64,000 nt of DNA. It comes from Carboxydocella thermautotrophica. GTDB taxonomy: Bacteria > Bacillota > GCA-003054495 > Carboxydocellales > Carboxydocellaceae. Each line of letters opens with the position of its first letter. Positions within the stretch are counted from its first letter, which is position 1. The position numbers and the translations under genes are program-made. The stretch covers positions 2,000,001-2,064,000 of the forward strand of contig CP028514.1 of the NCBI GenBank assembly GCA_003054495.1, given 5' to 3'. Below the pieces are notes generated by a model that saw only the letters and a list, made by a program, of their open reading frames with translations, did no database searches and was not told the DNA's origin. This document shows, in pieces, positions 42,613 to 51,475 of this stretch.

Positions 42613-43680
42613 CTATTTCTCCTCCAGAGGTGTATCCAGATTGGCCAGGTATTTGGCCTTGTTGCGCAAATGCTCAGCCCAGGTACGACTAAAAGCATGT
42701 TCCCCATTGCGGGAAACCACAAAATAGAGGTAATCCGCTGCTGCCGGGTTAACTGCCGCCTGCAAGGAAGCATGGCCAGGAGCAGCAATGGGTCCAGGCG
42801 GCAAACCTTTGATTTTGTAGGTGTTATAAGGAGAAGCCACTTCCAGATCTTTATAGTAGAGACGGGCCCTGGGTTTACCTAAAGCATACTGCACGGTAGC
42901 ACAGGACTCCAGTTTCATCCCCTGGCGCAGGCGGTTGAGGAAGACCGCTGCCACTTTGGGCCGTTCCCGATCCACTTTAACTTCCCGTTCGATAATAGAG
43001 GCCAGAGTGATGGCCTGAGCGGGAGTCAGCCCCAGGGCCCGGGCTTTAGCCACAAACTCCGGGGTGATTTCCGCTGCCATGCGCTGGGCCATAATGCGGA
43101 TAATCTCCTCGGCCTTCGTATTTAAAGGAAAATCATAGGTGGCTGGGAATAGATAGCCTTCCAGGCGCTGTGGGCCCTGTAAGTTCCCCGGTTGCCAGTA
43201 GTCATAGGGCAACTCAGCCTGGCTGGCAGCCTGCAGAAACTCCTCCGCCTGCACCAGACCTTTCTTTTCCAGTAATTCGGCCATCTGCGCCAGGGTATAA
43301 CCTTCCGGAATAGTCACTTTCACAGTCGCTACCTTACCTGAAGTCAGAGCTGACCAGATTTCCGGTACTGACAGATTTGCCGCCAGCAAGTAGGGTCCCG
43401 GTTTGACTTTGCGGTCCAGGCCCTGCCACTGCCCATACCAGCGAAAAGCCAGTGCTGATTTGATCAGCCCCTGCTGTTGCAAGCGTCGGGCCAGTTCCGT
43501 CACACTATCTGCCGGCTTGATTTCTACTACCTGACCCTGCCCGGAGGCTGCTGCCGGTGCCAGGGCCTGCTGCCACCAGCTGTTCAGGCCCAGCAAACCA
43601 CCGCTCCCCAGCAAGCCGATAAACAGGAGCAGAATTAAGAGTTTCCGTCCTTTCTGAACTACAACTACAGGTGCTGTCAT
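42613..43680 (-). CDS. mltG: Endolytic murein transglycosylase MltG
   Basis: ATG 43680 with GGGGAAAG upstream gives 355 residues, the usual MltG length; longer starts run into the neighbouring gene. A membrane helix at about 12-32 is followed by a LysM-like region (VTIPEGYTLAQMAELLEKKGL) and the catalytic YceG domain with the conserved glutamate in ASIIEREVKV and YNTYKIKGLPPGPI. MltG cleaves nascent glycan strands at the membrane. It stands behind the terminator of the upstream GTPase gene. Confidence 0.93.
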   Translation of the reverse strand: MTAPVVVVQKGRKLLILLLFIGLLGSGGLLGLNSWWQQALAPAAASGQGQVVEIKPADSVTELARRLQQQGLIKSALAFRWYGQWQGLDRKVKPGPYLLAANLSVPEIWSALTSGKVATVKVTIPEGYTLAQMAELLEKKGLVQAEEFLQAASQAELPYDYWQPGNLQGPQRLEGYLFPATYDFPLNTKAEEIIRIMAQRMAAEITPEFVAKARALGLTPAQAITLASIIEREVKVDRERPKVAAVFLNRLRQGMKLESCATVQYALGKPRARLYYKDLEVASPYNTYKIKGLPPGPIAAPGHASLQAAVNPAAADYLYFVVSRNGEHAFSRTWAEHLRNKAKYLANLDTPLEEK

Positions 43681-43752
43681 TTGCTTTCCCCGCTTTCTCT
43701 CCCTGTCTGCCTTCATTATACAGGTTTCGGCAGGCGGGGACAAGCTGTCGAC

Positions 43753-43780
43753 AAAAAGAAACAGCCCTCCCCGGGCTGCC
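43753..43780 (-). terminator. Terminator of the VanW-GTPase genes
   Basis: On the minus strand GCAGCCC-GGGGA-GGGCTGT is followed by TTCTTTTT, just after the GTPase gene stop. Confidence 0.8.
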
Positions 43781-43783
43781 TTG

Positions 43784-44524
43784 CTATTTTTCCCGCTCCG
43801 GCGGTGCTGCCTCTTTGGCCAGGTCCAGCATGAGCTGAGCCTCATGCAGTCGTTTGGCCACTTCTTCCACTACCAGTTCCATGTGGACCCCTTCAGTGGC
43901 TACCACCGGGATAATGGGTTTGTGGCGATAGATGCGTTGCAGAAGTTTAATATTGGAGCTGCTGACACTGCGAGGAGTCTCGTCGATCTTGGTAACCACG
44001 ATAATATCCGCCTCATCCAGCAGCACATTGGATGGCTCCATGATGATCTCCGCCTTGATACTGGCTGGTACTACCGTTACCAGGATATCGGCCAGCCGCC
44101 GGCTTTCCGCTGATTTATAGCCATCATTGATACCCACTGCTTCAATCAGGGCCACATTGGGTTCTGCCGCCACTTTCGGCAGGTCCCGCTGGGAAACGTG
44201 GCCTAACTCCAGCACCGACCGGACTTTATTGAGTTCATCCAGCGCCTTTCTGGCGTGTTGAATCAAGCGATTTTTCTCTCTGATCTGGTTGACGGTCTGC
44301 CGCACCACCCGTTCGATATCCTCAATCACATCCTGTCCCGGTGGCGGTACCGCAATGGTGAGATAGGTGGCATCAATACCTTTGAGCAGATAGGGTTTTT
44401 CATCCTGAATCCCCGACCCCACCGCCAGCGGCTGCCAGTTGCGCTGCTTCAATCCCCGGTACAGTTCCCCCAGTATGGTGGACTTCCCGGCATCATTGCG
44501 CCCGGCCACCACTATCTTTTTCAT
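43784..44524 (-). CDS. P-loop GTPase of HypB/UreG/CobW type, unknown role
   Basis: ATG 44524 has AAAGGAGGTC eight bases ahead and gives 246 residues. Walker A is VAGRNDAGKST at about 6-16, and the guanine-specificity-like motif TKID sits in IIVVTKIDE near 175. The layout is that of SIMIBI-class GTPases that insert metals (HypB, UreG) or act as metal chaperones, but no His-rich or Cys metal site stands out. A coiled-coil region lies at about 70-105. It follows the VanW gene by 68 bp. No named family was recognised. Confidence 0.7.
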   Translation of the reverse strand: MKKIVVAGRNDAGKSTILGELYRGLKQRNWQPLAVGSGIQDEKPYLLKGIDATYLTIAVPPPGQDVIEDIERVVRQTVNQIREKNRLIQHARKALDELNKVRSVLELGHVSQRDLPKVAAEPNVALIEAVGINDGYKSAESRRLADILVTVVPASIKAEIIMEPSNVLLDEADIIVVTKIDETPRSVSSSNIKLLQRIYRHKPIIPVVATEGVHMELVVEEVAKRLHEAQLMLDLAKEAAPPEREK

Positions 44525-44592
44525 GTCCCCGACCTCCTTTGCCATCTTCCTTAAAAGATTATATGCCAGAGGTGGGACTGACTTGCCAAAAA

Positions 44593-45963
44593 TTATAGTT
44601 CTGGAGCCGGTACCGCTGCTGGTGCAGCTGGTCCTGTACCGACGGCATAGACCCAGTTTTTCGGTTTATAATAACTTTTAGTCACTACTTCCCGTTTCAG
44701 CACCTTACCTTGCCGGTTCTTGATAATACGAACAGTATAATGCCGGTAACCCCGGTGGCCTTCTTCTTTAACCACCTTTTGCCCTTTCGGCAGGTTAGGG
44801 TCTTTCACGGTAATGACTTTCGGTTCAATTACCTGAGTAATCTGATCTATCAGTTCCACATTGACATTTTCCGCCGGATCGCCAAAAACCTTGAAAATCA
44901 GGCGATTGCCCGCTATCTGGGATTTGAGGTATAACCAGTGATTGCGGTTATTGCGAAACTTGAAATCCAGGCCACCATAGGTAACTGTAGCATCCCGGCC
45001 AACAGGTACATATTTGACAGGAATAGAGTGATTGGTGCGCTCGACGATTTCCAGTCCGGCCAGGAGAACGCTATTATAAAGAGTGGTTGAAACCTGACAG
45101 ACACCACCACCAACCCCTGGAACCAGTTCATTATTTATAATTACTGGCGCGTCCCGGTAACCCGCTTCTTTGGAACGAGGTCCAACGATTTTGTTAAAGG
45201 AAAAGACCTGGCCCGGAGCCAGCAGGACACCATTGACAGCATTGGCTGCCACCATTACATTATAAGCTCTGTCCACATTTTTCGGATCAAAGGTGGTAGA
45301 AAACTGACTGATAATCGCCTTGATCCGCATATTATCCAGGGTTTCCCGGTTTACCGCCGGTTCTACCGGTACCCGTGCCAGCTGGATGGGTTTGGCCTGA
45401 CGTTCCAGCAATGCCGGTTCCAGCTGACGCAGGGCTGCCTCCATGTCCAGCTTGCTGCCCTGTTTCCCCGGAATATATACCACCTGGTCAGCAGCATTGA
45501 CGGTCAGTTCCCAGTCCACGGGCTTGACATATACCGCCTCTGCTACTGTTTCCAGCTGCTTGCGGGCCAGGGTTAAATCCACTTTTTCTTTGAGGGGTAC
45601 TTCTGCCGGTTGCTCCTGCAAGCGCCGTCGAGCCTGCCATTCCTCCCAGGGCCAACCGCCGCGCCCCTGGGCCCAGGCCCAGTCCAGCATGGCCTGCAAG
45701 TCCCAGCCATAGCCCAGTTCTTTTTTGCTGAACTGCCAGCTGCGGTCTTCCAGGCGTAAAGTCACCAGCCGTTCCTGTTCCTTGTTCTCTTCGGTAGCCA
45801 GCAACCGGGCTGCTTCCTGCCGGCTTTTCCCTCCCAGGTTAATGGTACCAAAATAAACTCCCTCCACAATGGTATCATTCCCCAGCACTTTCTGTACTGC
45901 CAGCCAGGTTCCGGCCAGGGTGCTCGTTAGTACCAGCAGGACAATGACTGCCAGCTTTTTCAT
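44593..45963 (-). CDS. VanW family extracytoplasmic protein
   Basis: ATG 45963 follows a GGGGGAGAAAAGGG site and gives 456 residues with an N-terminal membrane anchor (about 3-20). Two peptidoglycan-binding-type repeats of the YoaR kind are followed by the VanW domain (GPRSKEAGYRDAPVIINN, VPGVGGGVCQVSTTLYN) and a C-terminal G5-like basic segment. VanW proteins are tied to wall assembly, with unknown activity; despite the name, no vancomycin resistance genes are here. Confidence 0.85.
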   Translation of the reverse strand: MKKLAVIVLLVLTSTLAGTWLAVQKVLGNDTIVEGVYFGTINLGGKSRQEAARLLATEENKEQERLVTLRLEDRSWQFSKKELGYGWDLQAMLDWAWAQGRGGWPWEEWQARRRLQEQPAEVPLKEKVDLTLARKQLETVAEAVYVKPVDWELTVNAADQVVYIPGKQGSKLDMEAALRQLEPALLERQAKPIQLARVPVEPAVNRETLDNMRIKAIISQFSTTFDPKNVDRAYNVMVAANAVNGVLLAPGQVFSFNKIVGPRSKEAGYRDAPVIINNELVPGVGGGVCQVSTTLYNSVLLAGLEIVERTNHSIPVKYVPVGRDATVTYGGLDFKFRNNRNHWLYLKSQIAGNRLIFKVFGDPAENVNVELIDQITQVIEPKVITVKDPNLPKGQKVVKEEGHRGYRHYTVRIIKNRQGKVLKREVVTKSYYKPKNWVYAVGTGPAAPAAVPAPEL

Positions 45964-45984
45964 CCCTTTTCTCCCCCATCTTTC

Positions 45985-46023
45985 TAAAAAATGAAACAAA
46001 GACGCTTTCATATAGAAAGCGTC
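45985..46023 (-). terminator. Terminator of the DUF1292 gene
   Basis: On the minus strand GACGCTTTC-TATAT-GAAAGCGTC is followed by TTTGTTTCATTTTTT, ending the fix-ireB-ruvX transcript. Confidence 0.82.
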
Positions 46024-46035
46024 CAGTGCTCAGCT

Positions 46036-46299
46036 TTAGTCTTCAAAATCTTCGGCCTCAAGGCTGGCTTCCCAGTATTCCGCTGCCCGGTCGAACTCCT
46101 CATCATCTTCGATGTCTACCAGGATATCTTCCCCATCTTCAGTGATTACTTTGAGGATAACAGCTTCTTCTTCATTGTCAACAGCCTGCAGTACAGCATA
46201 GCGGTTATCGTCCATTTCAAAGACATCGATAATTTCAAACTGATGCTCATTGCCTTCCTCGTCTTCCAGGATGATCACATCTTCTCTTTCATCTACCAT
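46036..46299 (-). CDS. yrzB: DUF1292 (YrzB-like) acidic protein
   Basis: The 87-residue, strongly acidic protein (EDVIILEDEEGNEHQFEI, DVFEMDDNRYAVLQ) matches DUF1292, usually found next to ruvX and ireB in Firmicutes. Its function is unknown. Here it follows ruvX by 56 bp, keeping the usual order. Confidence 0.9.
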   Translation of the reverse strand: MVDEREDVIILEDEEGNEHQFEIIDVFEMDDNRYAVLQAVDNEEEAVILKVITEDGEDILVDIEDDEEFDRAAEYWEASLEAEDFED

Positions 46300-46355
46300 T
46301 TTGATTCACCTCTTCTATCAGAATAATTGTATTTTACTCCAGCCGGCAGCTTTTG

Positions 46356-46769
46356 TCAATTGCGCTGCCTGTCCAGATATCCCTGCAGGATGACAACCGC
46401 TGCCAGCTTATCCACCACCTGCTTGCGCCGGGCCCGGCTCACATCGGCAGCCAGCAGGGTCCGTTCCGCCGCTAAAGTGGATAGGCGTTCATCCCAGGTT
46501 TCTACCGGTAGCCCCAGCACCTTTTCCAGATTTTCTTTAAACTCCATCACTAATTGTGCCCGCGGACCGTAGGTTCCATTCATATTCCGGGGCAAACCCA
46601 CCACGATTTTTTCCACTTCCTGCTCCTGGCAGAGCCGGGCCAGTTCCGCCAGATCCTGCTGCAGACTGGTCCGGCGCAGTACCTTCAACGGCTGGGCCGT
46701 CCAGCCCAGCGGGTCACTGAGGGCAATGCCGATAGTCTTGTCCCCTACATCCAATCCCATTATCCGCAT
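46356..46769 (-). CDS. ruvX: YqgF/RuvX family Holliday junction resolvase-like nuclease
   Basis: ATG 46769 with GAGGAG at eight bases gives 137 residues. The RNase H-like fold shows the first catalytic Asp in MGLDVGDKTIGIALSD, VVGLPRNMNGTYGPRA in the middle, and ERLSTLAAERTL with the later acidic residue. Members resolve or cleave nucleic acid, and the E. coli homologue acts in 16S rRNA 5' maturation. It retains its usual place beside ireB and yrzB, apart from an inserted aldo/keto reductase gene. Confidence 0.92.
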   Translation of the reverse strand: MRIMGLDVGDKTIGIALSDPLGWTAQPLKVLRRTSLQQDLAELARLCQEQEVEKIVVGLPRNMNGTYGPRAQLVMEFKENLEKVLGLPVETWDERLSTLAAERTLLAADVSRARRKQVVDKLAAVVILQGYLDRQRN

Positions 46770-46783
46770 ATAGCCAGCTCCTC

Positions 46784-47731
46784 TTAAAAGATTTTCAAAC
46801 AAAAATCAGGACAAACCGCTGAGCAATAACCGCAGAGCAGACATTTGTTCCGATCAACTTCCACCTTTTCGCCCTGCAGGTACAAAGCCTGTTGCTGACA
46901 GCGTTCAACACAGCGTCCACAACCCTGACACCAGTCCTCAATATGCAGGCGGCGGGGCTGGCTGCTGATCCGTACTGCCGCCTCGTGAGGTGGTGTTTGG
47001 CCACTGAAAAAGGCCAGATTATATTCCACTTCTGCCTCACTTTGCATGCCGATGGCTACCGCCGCAATCCCGGGGGTAGACAGAACAAACTGCAGAGCTT
47101 CTTCCCGCCGGCTTAACAAATTGCCACCGGCCAGAGGTTTCATGCTGTAAATGCCTTTTCCCGCTGCCGCCGCCCGGGCAATAGCCTCTGCCATGGCCGC
47201 AGCATCCCCGTCACCGATGCCAATTCCAGCCAGATTATACAGAGGATGAATAACTGTCAGCTCAGGAAAAGCCAGAGCCGCTTCCACCCCGGCAATGCGG
47301 TGAGTGGACAGGCCTACCTCCCTAATCAGCCCTTTTTCCCGGGCCTGCAGCAGATATTCCACTGCCTCCCAGTGACCTCTGACGGTGTGGATGGATTCCT
47401 GTTCATGCAGGAGAAAGATATCGATCACATCCCGGTCCAGTTCCCGGCGGGCTTCCTCCAGAGCCGCCGCTGCCCCTTCCCTGGTATAGGCATAGGTTTT
47501 GCTGGCAATCACCACTGGCTTATCCCAGCCCCTCAACGCCTGGCGGATATAAGGATAGGTTCGGTATAGCTGGGCGGTATCGATAAAATTAACCCCCAGC
47601 TCCAGGGCGTAGCGCAACACCGCCGCACCCCGGTCCAGGGGAAGATTTGCCTGCAAGGGCCCAATGGTAAGAGCCCCGAAACAGAGGCGGGATACTTCAA
47701 TTCCAGTTTGACCTAACTGCCGGTATTCCAC
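46784..47731 (-). CDS. Aldo/keto reductase fused to a two-cluster ferredoxin domain
   Basis: The 315-residue protein has the AKR barrel with the catalytic tetrad D51, Y56, K78 and H109, followed by a C-terminal 8Fe-8S ferredoxin: CQGCGRCVERCQQ and CLLCGYCSAVCP. This architecture is common in anaerobes and suggests ferredoxin-linked reduction of a carbonyl. The substrate is unknown. It lies between ireB and ruvX, genes otherwise adjacent in Firmicutes, so it looks like an insertion into that cluster. Confidence 0.88.
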   Translation of the reverse strand: MEYRQLGQTGIEVSRLCFGALTIGPLQANLPLDRGAAVLRYALELGVNFIDTAQLYRTYPYIRQALRGWDKPVVIASKTYAYTREGAAAALEEARRELDRDVIDIFLLHEQESIHTVRGHWEAVEYLLQAREKGLIREVGLSTHRIAGVEAALAFPELTVIHPLYNLAGIGIGDGDAAAMAEAIARAAAAGKGIYSMKPLAGGNLLSRREEALQFVLSTPGIAAVAIGMQSEAEVEYNLAFFSGQTPPHEAAVRISSQPRRLHIEDWCQGCGRCVERCQQQALYLQGEKVEVDRNKCLLCGYCSAVCPDFCLKIF

Positions 47732-47743
47732 GTCATCCTCCTG

Positions 47744-47998
47744 TTAGAGCTGATTTAAATAAGTCTTTACAAGTTCTTCCAGCAACTCATCCCGCTCTAC
47801 CCTTTTGATCAGGGAACGGGCCTGGTTATGGTTGGTAATATAGGCCGGGTCACCGGATAGCAAATAGCCAACCAGTTGATTGATGGGGTTATAGCCCTTT
47901 TCTTTCAGAGCCGCATATACCTGTTTCAGGATCTCCCGGGCCTGGTTCTCCTCGCCATCCCGCTGGAACATCATGGTTTCATCATGGATATTATTCAT
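47744..47998 (-). CDS. ireB: IreB family regulatory protein (YrzL)
   Basis: The 84-residue protein ([38 protein letters not shown]) matches the UPF0297/IreB family. In enterococci IreB is phosphorylated by the PASTA kinase IreK and tunes cephalosporin tolerance. In Firmicutes it usually follows alaS; here fixCX, a ferritin-like gene and the germination operon intervene. Its start overlaps the ferritin-like gene by eight bases. Confidence 0.93.
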   Translation of the reverse strand: MNNIHDETMMFQRDGEENQAREILKQVYAALKEKGYNPINQLVGYLLSGDPAYITNHNQARSLIKRVERDELLEELVKTYLNQL

Positions 47999-48527
47999 TC
48001 TTTTCAGCCTCCCTTGCCGGTTGCCCAGGCTCTCTTATCATAATATTCGCCACAATTGTTTTTTTTCCTCTTTGTGTTGCACAAAATTCCAGCCAGCAGG
48101 CATGCAGTTCCTCATCAATGAGATTAAACCAGAGGATGGCTTCTATTTCCCTGTCTCTCACCTGGCGCAACAACTGCCGATAGGAGGAAATGGCCTTTTC
48201 TTCCCCCAGTACCGCTCCCCGCAAAACCGTTTCCCAGTTAGCCAGTATCCTGGTCCCGCTGATCAGGGCGGACAGCCCCATTCGGCTGAGCCAGTAACCC
48301 CACTGACTTTCCATAAACTCTGGCAACCCCTGGACTTTACCGCCGATGGTTAGCAAGAGACCATTGATATTGCGGACATGCTCTTCTTCAATGGCCGCCA
48401 GGCGCAGTAAACCCTGGCGCTGGTGCCTGGTAGGGGCGGCCCTGGCCATCATCTGGTAGAGAGCAACCTGGCCCTGTTCCAGAAAGAGAAATTCATTGAG
48501 CTGGTTAATCAGTTCCCTGGTTTTCAC
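47991..48527 (-). CDS. Ferritin-like helical protein with two ExxH motifs
   Basis: The 178-residue, mostly helical protein has the paired sites of di-metal carboxylate proteins: a Glu in [18 protein letters not shown] near 47, GEEKAISSY and IDEELHACW near 140. This resembles rubrerythrin-like or COQ7-like folds. It overlaps fixX by four bases and ireB by eight, so it is translated with both. An oxygen- or peroxide-scavenging function linked to the FixCX electron chain is possible but not shown. Confidence 0.65.
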   Translation of the reverse strand: MKTRELINQLNEFLFLEQGQVALYQMMARAAPTRHQRQGLLRLAAIEEEHVRNINGLLLTIGGKVQGLPEFMESQWGYWLSRMGLSALISGTRILANWETVLRGAVLGEEKAISSYRQLLRQVRDREIEAILWFNLIDEELHACWLEFCATQRGKKTIVANIMIREPGQPAREAEKNE

Positions 48528-48775
48528 CAGTGATACACCACCCCGAAACCGCCCGGAGGCAAGGTCCAGTTGATATTGCCCTGAGGGCAGGCCAGTTCAC
48601 AGGCTCCACACTCCACACACTGCTCCTGTTCAATCCTGATTCTGTCTCCCTGCCAGTGGAAAACCCCGCTGGGACAGATGAAGGTACAGGGATGTTCCGG
48701 GCATTTTTTGCGACAAAGAGCAGGATTTTTCAGAGAAATATGTTCTACCGGGGACGGATGAATTTCGGTTTGCAT
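48524..48775 (-). CDS. fixX: FixX-like ferredoxin
   Basis: The 83-residue protein has CRKKCPEHPCTFICP and CVECGACELACP, the cysteine pattern of FixX, which forms a complex with FixC and carries its iron-sulfur clusters. It overlaps the fixC end at 48775. No fixA or fixB (ETF) genes are adjacent. Confidence 0.9.
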   Translation of the reverse strand: MQTEIHPSPVEHISLKNPALCRKKCPEHPCTFICPSGVFHWQGDRIRIEQEQCVECGACELACPQGNINWTLPPGGFGVVYHW

Positions 48776-50067
48776 TAAAATACCCCCCAGTTTTTGATCC
48801 CGGCATAGAGATCCTTTACCGTTTTGCCCAGTTTCTGATAATTGACAAACATCCTGACAATCCTTTCCTTTTTCTCCTTTTCGGTGATTAAACCCTCGGT
48901 AAAAAACTCATAGGCACTCTGATTGGCCAGTCGGCTGATGAGAAAATCGCTGTCGGAATAATGTTCATAATAGCTGAGGGCATCCTTCCCTGCCTTGATG
49001 TCCTTCATAAAGAAAGTGTCATTAAGTTTGCGGGCATAGGCTCCCAGCATTTTGGCAGTAAAATCCCCCCGGGCTTTGGCCTGGATAATGGTTTCCGCCG
49101 CATACTTGCCGGTAAGCATGGCCAGGTCCGAGCCCCTTCGCCCGGATATCATCACGGCTGCATCCCCCGCTACCAGCAAGCCATCCCGGTATAGTTTTGG
49201 TATCCCCTTATATCCGCCTTTGGGAATCAAGTGGGCCTGGTATTCTATTGGTTCAGCCCCTGCCAGCAGCTTTTTCATAATGGGATGCTGCTTGAAGCGG
49301 TCCAGCAGCCATCTGGGACTTAGGCCCTTTTTAATCAGGTCATCCAGAAAACCGCCCACTATAATGGCCACCGTGTCCTTCATCGTCCAAATGCCGGCTT
49401 TACCAATGGCCCCGCCGGTGGGCCAGCCCAGCAGGCCGATAGTAGCACCCAGGCCGGCAGGCAGATTAAAGCGGTCCTCGATTTTTTCCGCCGGCAGGGC
49501 CAGCACTTCCCGCACATAAAGGGTAACGGCATGGGGAGGAATCTGGGAACGCAGACCCGCTTTTCTGGTCAGCATTGCCATGACTCCCTCAGCCAGTACT
49601 GTCACATCCGCCAGAATGCGCTCCCCACCGTCCACTTCCACCCCGATTACCTGCTTGCCTTTTAAGACCAGATCCCGGGCAGTGGTATTGCAATAAAGCC
49701 GGGCCCCCGCTCTGACCGCCTGGTCCGCCAGCCAGCGGTCAAACTGGCTGCGGTGTACACAGAACTTATTGTAGGGCGCACGGCCAAACTTCAGACCGGT
49801 AAAACCCACATTAATCGCCGAGTCTTCTTCCATCAACCAGAGTTCATCCTTTACCACCGGCCGCTCTAGCGGAGCTTCCTCCCAGAAAGCCGGTACCAGC
49901 AACTCGGTGGGCTGACGATAGATGGTCCCGCCAAAAATATTCTTAGCTCCGGGATACTGCCCCCTTTCCAGGAGACAGACAGAAATTCCGTTACGGGCCA
50001 GGGTCAAAGCTGTGGCAGCTCCGGCAGGTCCGGCCCCGACCACTACTGCATCATAATGCTCAGGCAT
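48775..50067 (-). CDS. fixC: FixC-like ETF:quinone oxidoreductase flavoprotein
   Basis: This 430-residue FAD protein starts with VVVGAGPAGAATALTLARNG (GxGxxG at about 9-14) and has a second FAD segment GLLVAGDAAVMISGRRGSD near 290. It matches FixC/ETF-QO, which passes electrons from electron-transfer flavoprotein to the quinone pool or the reverse. The ETF subunits are not nearby, so the electron donor is unknown. It is the first gene of the minus-strand set that continues through fixX, the ferritin-like gene and ireB. Confidence 0.9.
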   Translation of the reverse strand: MPEHYDAVVVGAGPAGAATALTLARNGISVCLLERGQYPGAKNIFGGTIYRQPTELLVPAFWEEAPLERPVVKDELWLMEEDSAINVGFTGLKFGRAPYNKFCVHRSQFDRWLADQAVRAGARLYCNTTARDLVLKGKQVIGVEVDGGERILADVTVLAEGVMAMLTRKAGLRSQIPPHAVTLYVREVLALPAEKIEDRFNLPAGLGATIGLLGWPTGGAIGKAGIWTMKDTVAIIVGGFLDDLIKKGLSPRWLLDRFKQHPIMKKLLAGAEPIEYQAHLIPKGGYKGIPKLYRDGLLVAGDAAVMISGRRGSDLAMLTGKYAAETIIQAKARGDFTAKMLGAYARKLNDTFFMKDIKAGKDALSYYEHYSDSDFLISRLANQSAYEFFTEGLITEKEKKERIVRMFVNYQKLGKTVKDLYAGIKNWGVF

Positions 50068-50110
50068 ATTTTACCTCCCCTGTTGGCAGACTATTGATGA
50101 GGTGATGAGC

Positions 50111-50338
50111 ATGGATTTTACTACAACTTCCTGGTTTACCTTTCTGGTTAACCGCTTCAATTTATATTTTTTCCTCCTCTGCCTTTTCTGTGGCCTGGCC
50201 CTGCTGCTTCAAGGCCAGTGGTTGCTTCATCAGGGCCAGATCAGGGAAGCCAAACTCTCCGTATACGGGGGCTGGTTCTATCTGGGTCTGGGTCCCGGTC
50301 TGTATCTGGGCTTGCGACTGCTGAAAATGATTTTTTGA
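50111..50338 (+). CDS. Small two-helix membrane protein
   Basis: ATG 50111 follows a GAGGTG site at about six bases and gives 75 residues. Two hydrophobic helices (about 15-37 and 51-71) are visible, with a hydrophilic QGQIREAKLS segment between. Similar small membrane proteins are found in Clostridia near germination genes, but I could not assign a family. It is convergent with gerC, and the two stop codons abut with no spacer. It is divergent from fixC, with which it may share a promoter region. Confidence 0.6.
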   Translation: MDFTTTSWFTFLVNRFNLYFFLLCLFCGLALLLQGQWLLHQGQIREAKLSVYGGWFYLGLGPGLYLGLRLLKMIF

Positions 50339-51475
50339 TTATTCCCGTACCCCACTGCGCCGGATATGGGCTTCCACCCGAACTGTTATCGGCATCTCCG
50401 CAAACAGGCGCGGCCATTCTTTCTGCCGGGCCTGCCAGTATTGCGGCCAGCGCCGGTACACCTCATTACATAATTTCAGAGCATCGGTTTCATGCCTTTG
50501 CATTTTCTTTGCTGTTGCCAGGCAGGTTTGGCGGATATCTTCAGCCAGTACCTCTTCGATGCGGCGCAGCATCTGTACATCTTCCCCGTGTTTCCGAACA
50601 TGGGTAATTTCCGCCAGGTCCCCTTCCGTACGAATGCGAAACTCCACTTCTGGCCCTGTTTCCGTCAGCGACACCCGGCGGAAAACGCTGGCATCTGTGA
50701 TGCGAAAGGAAACCTGATGCTCGGGATGGCCCGGTTCATTAATGGTAACCGTTCCTCCCTCCACCCGTCCCATCAGCCAGGCATAGCCAGCCACCTCCTG
50801 GCCATTGAGCCAATCCACCAGCTTTCCCTCTTTCAATAAAGCAGCCCCTCGCAGGGAAAACTGTTTGCCGGTGGCTATCACCCGGGGAACTACCACACCT
50901 TGCTTTTCCAGTAAAGCATGCAACACCTGGCCCACATTTTGCCGGGGTGCCATGGTCAGGGTATAGCGGCGGTTATCCAGGCTCTCGGCAATGGCCAGAG
51001 CAGCCGGTTGCCGGGTCTCCATGCGAATTTCCAGCACTTTTCTGGCATCCCCTTTGGCGATGAGCATATCAGTCCCCAGCCTGACCTCGGGATTGCGGGC
51101 AAAAAAGTCCAGCAAAGGTCCCACTCCGCTGCGGGCCACCTTTTCTCCGAAAATGATCACTTTCAGATGTTCCAGTGAGGGTGGACGATTGCTGGTATCC
51201 ACCAGCAGGCTAAAAACCTGTTGCAGACTCTGGCCTGTACCGCTGATATTCAGACCCGGACTGGGTTTGGTTCCTCCCTCGCCACCACCTCCGGCCATGG
51301 CTTCGGTAATAGCCCGCTGCATGGTGACCTGAAAAACCTCTTTGTGCTCAACCGTCGGGGGCCGATCAATGGCCAGGCCCAGCACAAATCCCCGTTCCTC
51401 GATCTCCCAGCGGTCCCAGCAACCGCTGAGAAAAAGCAATATCCCCAGCGTTCCCAGAATTGCCAGTTTTCTCAT
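50339..51475 (-). CDS. gerC: Ger(x)C family germinant receptor lipoprotein
   Basis: ATG 51475 with AGGAGG at eight bases gives 378 residues. The lipobox LSGC is at about 15-18, followed by WDRWEIEERGFVLGLAID, the Ger(x)C start. This is the C subunit of spore germinant receptors, anchored to the outer face of the inner spore membrane. It overlaps gerB by four bases (ATGA). Confidence 0.92.
   Translation of the reverse strand: MRKLAILGTLGILLFLSGCWDRWEIEERGFVLGLAIDRPPTVEHKEVFQVTMQRAITEAMAGGGGEGGTKPSPGLNISGTGQSLQQVFSLLVDTSNRPPSLEHLKVIIFGEKVARSGVGPLLDFFARNPEVRLGTDMLIAKGDARKVLEIRMETRQPAALAIAESLDNRRYTLTMAPRQNVGQVLHALLEKQGVVVPRVIATGKQFSLRGAALLKEGKLVDWLNGQEVAGYAWLMGRVEGGTVTINEPGHPEHQVSFRITDASVFRRVSLTETGPEVEFRIRTEGDLAEITHVRKHGEDVQMLRRIEEVLAEDIRQTCLATAKKMQRHETDALKLCNEVYRRWPQYWQARQKEWPRLFAEMPITVRVEAHIRRSGVRE

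Noticed and set aside
43681-43845. Longer MltG start
   Set aside because: It overlaps the GTPase gene and its terminator; ATG 43680 gives a standard MltG.
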